Position numbers and translations under genes: made by a program. 64,000 nucleotides of DNA from Trichostrongylus colubriformis (taxonomy: Eukaryota; Nematoda; Chromadorea; Rhabditida; Trichostrongylidae). Below the pieces are notes generated by a model. That model was not told the origin of the DNA. It did not search any database and worked only from the letters and a program-made list of their open reading frames with translations. The stretch lies in NCBI GenBank assembly GCA_963978905.1, contig OZ022256.1:9903501-9967500 (forward strand), written 5' to 3'. This document shows, in pieces, positions 60,318 to 64,000 of the stretch. Every line of letters begins with the position of its first letter. Within the stretch, counting starts at the first letter, position 1.

Positions 60318-61049
60318 CAGGGGGTGCCAAAAGAAGTAACTTTTTTCCTCCACTCTCAAACCCGCATTAGTCGAACTTCAACCAATTCCGGCAGGATATT
60401 TCCACCCCCAAATTCAAGAGCACACCTCATACTATCACTGAACTCCGTGGGAGCCTTCTGCACGAACAGGATCGCAAGCTTATTCTGCGTGAATATGATG
60501 TGTCACCTCAACTCGGCAAAATCCGATTTTCGTCGCCCTCGTTCACGAGCTTGCTAAGGTCCGTTCACTTCAGGTACCTAGGTGATTCATATTGAGTGGT
60601 GTTCGCAGACATTCCGTTTTTCCAGGTTTCCAGTGGCCTTTGTTTCCAAGAACAACGTGCCGTTATCACTGGAACTCCTCCGGAAGCAGGTTTGAGACAT
60701 GCAAAATGATTTTTATCATAGCAGCGTTGTCCAAGCAGCCAGGGCTCTGTGACTTCCATGAACCGAAGGGCCAATCCTCCTGAAGCTTACAACAAAAGAC
60801 CTACCACGGAATCTGGCTCCACTGTTTTAAGCGGACCTTGATACCGCAGGTGCTCTGAGAGCCCGACTGCGCCGACTGCAGGCTCCGTATTTTGATGAAG
60901 GTGAAAGCAGTGAGCCACAGCTTGTTGCTGCTTTTAGGGAACATTTCAGGAATATTTTGCCCCAATACTTTTATCTCTTTCGTTTCCTTATGTTTTGTAT
61001 ACTTGGCGGAAGTGAGCCGTGAGCAAAGCTATTTTTCTTGGCACCTCTG
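60318..61049. mobile_element. TIR element of the 730-bp family, copy 2
   Basis: Begins cagggggtgccaaaagaagt after TA and ends ttggcacctctg before TA. It is colinear with 26380-27378 apart from lacking that copy's nested MITE, so it gives the unoccupied site (one cgccgactg at about 60880). Confidence 0.82.
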
Positions 61050-62333
61050 TAGGCATTAGGAAATAGTGGGGTTCATAGTTGAGTGCTTAGAAGTTCATAA
61101 GTTTGCATTGCGGAAGTAGACTTCAGGCTCAGGATTTGGTGCTAACCAATAAGATTATTGAAGTTGCCTTGTTTGTTCATTACACCACCGCTATACACAA
61201 TTATATCCGTAATGCTCGTCTGCGTCACAGACAAGCGATTACGTTCCAGAACCTTTTTGCATAAAAGGTGCAATGATTGGAGATTTCTATAACTCCTCCA
61301 TAAATTTGGGCTGCATTGGAATAGTTGACAACGGAACAGTATAACACCTCAATTAGAATATATTTAACTCAAAACAAGAGATTTCTCATGTCAGCTCCTG
61401 CATCTTTACTGCAAATTTGCAGGCCTTCTGCCACAAATGGGTTTTTGCCACGCCCTACTTCGAATTCTGATCACTGGTTTTTTTGTCAGTCTATTTTTGA
61501 GGTGCTCTGGATACGTAGGCCGCAAATGGTGCAGAATATAAAGATACGAGTTAAATACTTTGGGAGGTGATGGAAGCACGTTAAAGTTCGAAGAACAGGC
61601 GAATTTACCACCAATAGTGTGGCCGACCCGTAGGCGTCACATGACGTGGAGATTTTCATGCGTCACATACGTACTGTGAAACTTCATTAATAGTTACAGC
61701 TGCGTCCATTTATAAATTGTTGGTAGACCATAGAGCTGAGTGAAGCTTTTCGGTTTACGCCCTATTTGGATGTATGAGATTTTCTCATTCACTTGACAAT
61801 TTATGTGTAGCTGACTCAGTTCATCGGAGCCCTCTCGCAATACGCTTGTCGACACATAGAACTATGCTGTTCACTACTGAACGATTTCTTTAGTTCCGTA
61901 CTATTCAGAATTCTATGGTGATCTGAACGTCCAAAAGCAAAATGAGACTCCAGAAATTGACTCTAAACACCTGAAGATTTGCTTAGGTCCCAAATTTGTA
62001 CAGCTATGGGGCGGTCGTGATGTAGTGACAGATGCACACACTTCTACTCGCGGTAATCAAATCCCGTCTCAGTATCCGTTCAGGTTAGCTAAACTTTCTA
62101 TACCTCCGAGGTAACGAGGTAAATGAACTGGTACCAGACCGTCCAGGAGGACAAAAGCACTGACTTGACATCGGGTGACCGCTGCGCATTGCATAGATCA
62201 AATTGCCGATTCACCTGCCGCCACGACTTTGAATGGAATTAGAACGCTGGCGCATCCTGTAGAAGGGGTTTTAACAACGAAAACTTTATTTTTTATCCTT
62301 CATATTTTTTATCCTTCACTTTGTGTATCTATA
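61050..62333. other. Intergenic, nothing recognised
   Basis: Short frames only, with no repeat relationship to the rest of the window that I could see. Confidence 0.4.
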
Positions 62334-63071
62334 GGGCTTGCCAAAAAAAGTTAATTTGCTCACTGTCCACATTCGTCAAGTATACAAAACATAGGGAAAC
62401 GAAAGCGATAGAAGTATTGGGGCCGAATATGTTCTTCTAGAAACACCGAAATGTTCTTCTAGGAACAGGAGCAATCTCAGACTCACTACTCTCACCTCCA
62501 TCCAAGTACAGAGCCTCAGTCAGAGCAGTCGGACGTCAGAGCACCTACGGTATCAAGGTCTGCTTAAAACAGTAGAGCCAGGTTCCGTGGTAGGTCTTTT
62601 GTGGGGAGCTTCTCAAGGATTGGCCCTTCGGTTCATGGAAATTACGAGCTCCTGCTGCTTGGGCAAGGCTACTATGCTTCGAAGTGTCAGTTTTCATACC
62701 TCAAACCCCTCCTGAGGGTTTTCGTGGTAGTGGCAACTTTTGATTCACGGAAACGAAGGATGTTGGGAGCCTGAAAAAAAAAGAATTTTTGAGGGCACCA
62801 CCCGATATAAATCCCTCCAGGTACTCGGAGTAAACGGACCTTAGCAAGATTGTGAACGAGAGTGACGAAATCACGGATTTCGCCGTGTCGGAGTGACACA
62901 TCAAGTTCACCCGCAATAAGCCCTCGATCCTGTTCGTGCATTGGGCTGTCACGGAGTTTAGTGATAGAATGAGATCTATTCTTAATTTCGGACTCGTCGG
63001 AATTTCGCCGAAGTTCGGCTAAAGTAGGGTTGAAAGTGGAGAAAAAAATTACTCTCTTTTGACACCCCCTT
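62334..63071. mobile_element. TIR element of the 730-bp family, copy 3 (inverted)
   Basis: Opposite orientation to copies 1 and 2, with ends gggcttgccaaaaaaagtta and, complementary, tttgacacccccttta. Shared interior strings include gtatacaaaacatagggaaa near one end and the complement of aagacctaccac with ctccactgttttaagc near 62560-62600. No intact transposase. Confidence 0.75.
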
Positions 63072-64000
63072 TATACACGTAATACACTAATCTGATCTGC
63101 GTATTCCCTTAACAAAAGTCTGCGTTGCTCTGTCCTTCCAATGATTGCTTGAAGTGAAATGGCTAGACCTAGTTGAACAAATAGCGATATAGATTAGGTA
63201 TTAGCCAAAGAGTGATTTACTCTGTGCCAGAGCTATCTGAGACATGATTCATTTTTTTCCTCTTAATGTTAGATTCATTCAATCCTTTATTTCTGATCGA
63301 ATTTTCAGCGGTCGGTCTATGCCTTCCTATCTTATTATTACCGCACATTTTGGATGTTATAGTAAGCACGAATAATTGACGGACAAAAAAGGAAGAAATA
63401 TTGTAATAGGTGTGAATGTGACCGAAATGGGAGGTTTATAGCACAGGACATTGGAAGGACACGTAAATTTTTCGAGTCAACTTTAGTGGCGAAAATATTA
63501 GAAATTGGCTTCTACGATGTGCACCAGGACACTCGAATTGACGCGAAGAGACGGCGACTTGTTATCGCGGTCAAATCTGAGCGCAGGAAACCGTGTTGGT
63601 GCAAGGGTTTAGATTGGAAGCCAGAAGGAGTAGTTATCTATTCATTCGTGTATGCGTCGGGTGGAGATAAGAAAAGAGTCACAAGTATTAAAGAGAAAGA
63701 CATGACATTGGTCAAGAGAAGGACACCCTTTCCTCCACATCTGTTTCTGACAGAACCGAAAAATAAAAAGCGGCCTTTTAGTCATCCGTATCTGGTTCGG
63801 ATAACAGTAAATGAAAACATTCAAACACAAGTCTCGTCATAAAAGACATTAAACTTTCGGACCTGATACAACCAGCAGAGGCACCATTCGGCAATGGTGT
63901 TATATAGAACGCTAATCTATTACGTCTCTTTTACGACGTTTGTTTATCTCCTCCTCCCCGCCTTCCAATCGACGATAAGCTTGGAGTAAGTAAGAGTGAC
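63072..64000. other. Right end of window; one unassigned frame
   Basis: A 118-codon plus-strand frame at 63486-63842 is Lys/Arg-rich (AKRRRLVIAVKSERRKPCWC, later KKRPFSHPYLVRITV) and reads moderately like protein. Nothing is recognised, no splice partner was found, and the minus strand is also open over part of it. It is left unassigned. Confidence 0.25.

Overview
The window is nuclear DNA from a nematode, most likely a strongylid (clade V, hookworm-like) worm. The evidence is short exons separated by long AT-rich introns with TTTCAG-type acceptors, a nematode-type seven-transmembrane chemoreceptor present in two complete copies and one broken copy, a family-92 (DUF23) glycosyltransferase gene, several mariner families and a Penelope-like retroelement. 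The species is inferred, not shown. Most of the longest uninterrupted reading frames are not genes. The real genes had to be rebuilt from exons with matching splice phases.

Layout. 0-13 kb: a minus-strand GT92 glycosyltransferase gene (exons 11.2 -> 9.4 -> 7.6 -> 5.5 -> 2.35 kb). Its introns are swollen by a BEL/Pao LTR remnant, several foldback MITEs and a palindromic mariner, and a 1.3-kb modular foldback lies just upstream. 15.4-25.5 kb: a noncoding block (U), a second block (V) and chemoreceptor gene A, whose intron 2 carries a 2-kb Penelope-like element. 25.5-33.9 kb: a mobile-element graveyard with two deleted mariners, a TIR element carrying a nested 9-bp-TSD MITE, a partial copy of the GT92 gene, other MITEs and a GC-rich solo LTR. 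34-38.8 kb: a second U block with a broken chemoreceptor C, whose last intron holds a 1.7-kb mariner. 39.2-46.6 kb: a second V block with the complete chemoreceptor gene B. 48.6-49.9 kb: a further U block. 51.4 kb: a tRNA-Met. 52.6-53.7 kb: a small secreted cysteine-rich protein gene on the minus strand. 54-64 kb: a second palindromic mariner, a 1.2-kb TIR element with subterminal repeats, a second 9-bp-TSD MITE and two more members of a 730-bp TIR family.

The chemoreceptor array looks like repeated duplication of a U-V-receptor unit. The duplicates act as natural empty-site controls: insertions in one copy are absent from the other, which fixes several element boundaries and target-site duplications to the base. 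The most unusual theme is head-to-head 'snapback' derivatives. Two mariner copies and one Penelope-like copy consist of one end of the element duplicated in inverted orientation, alongside several long foldback MITEs. I found no bacterial-style operons, CRISPR arrays or viral genes.
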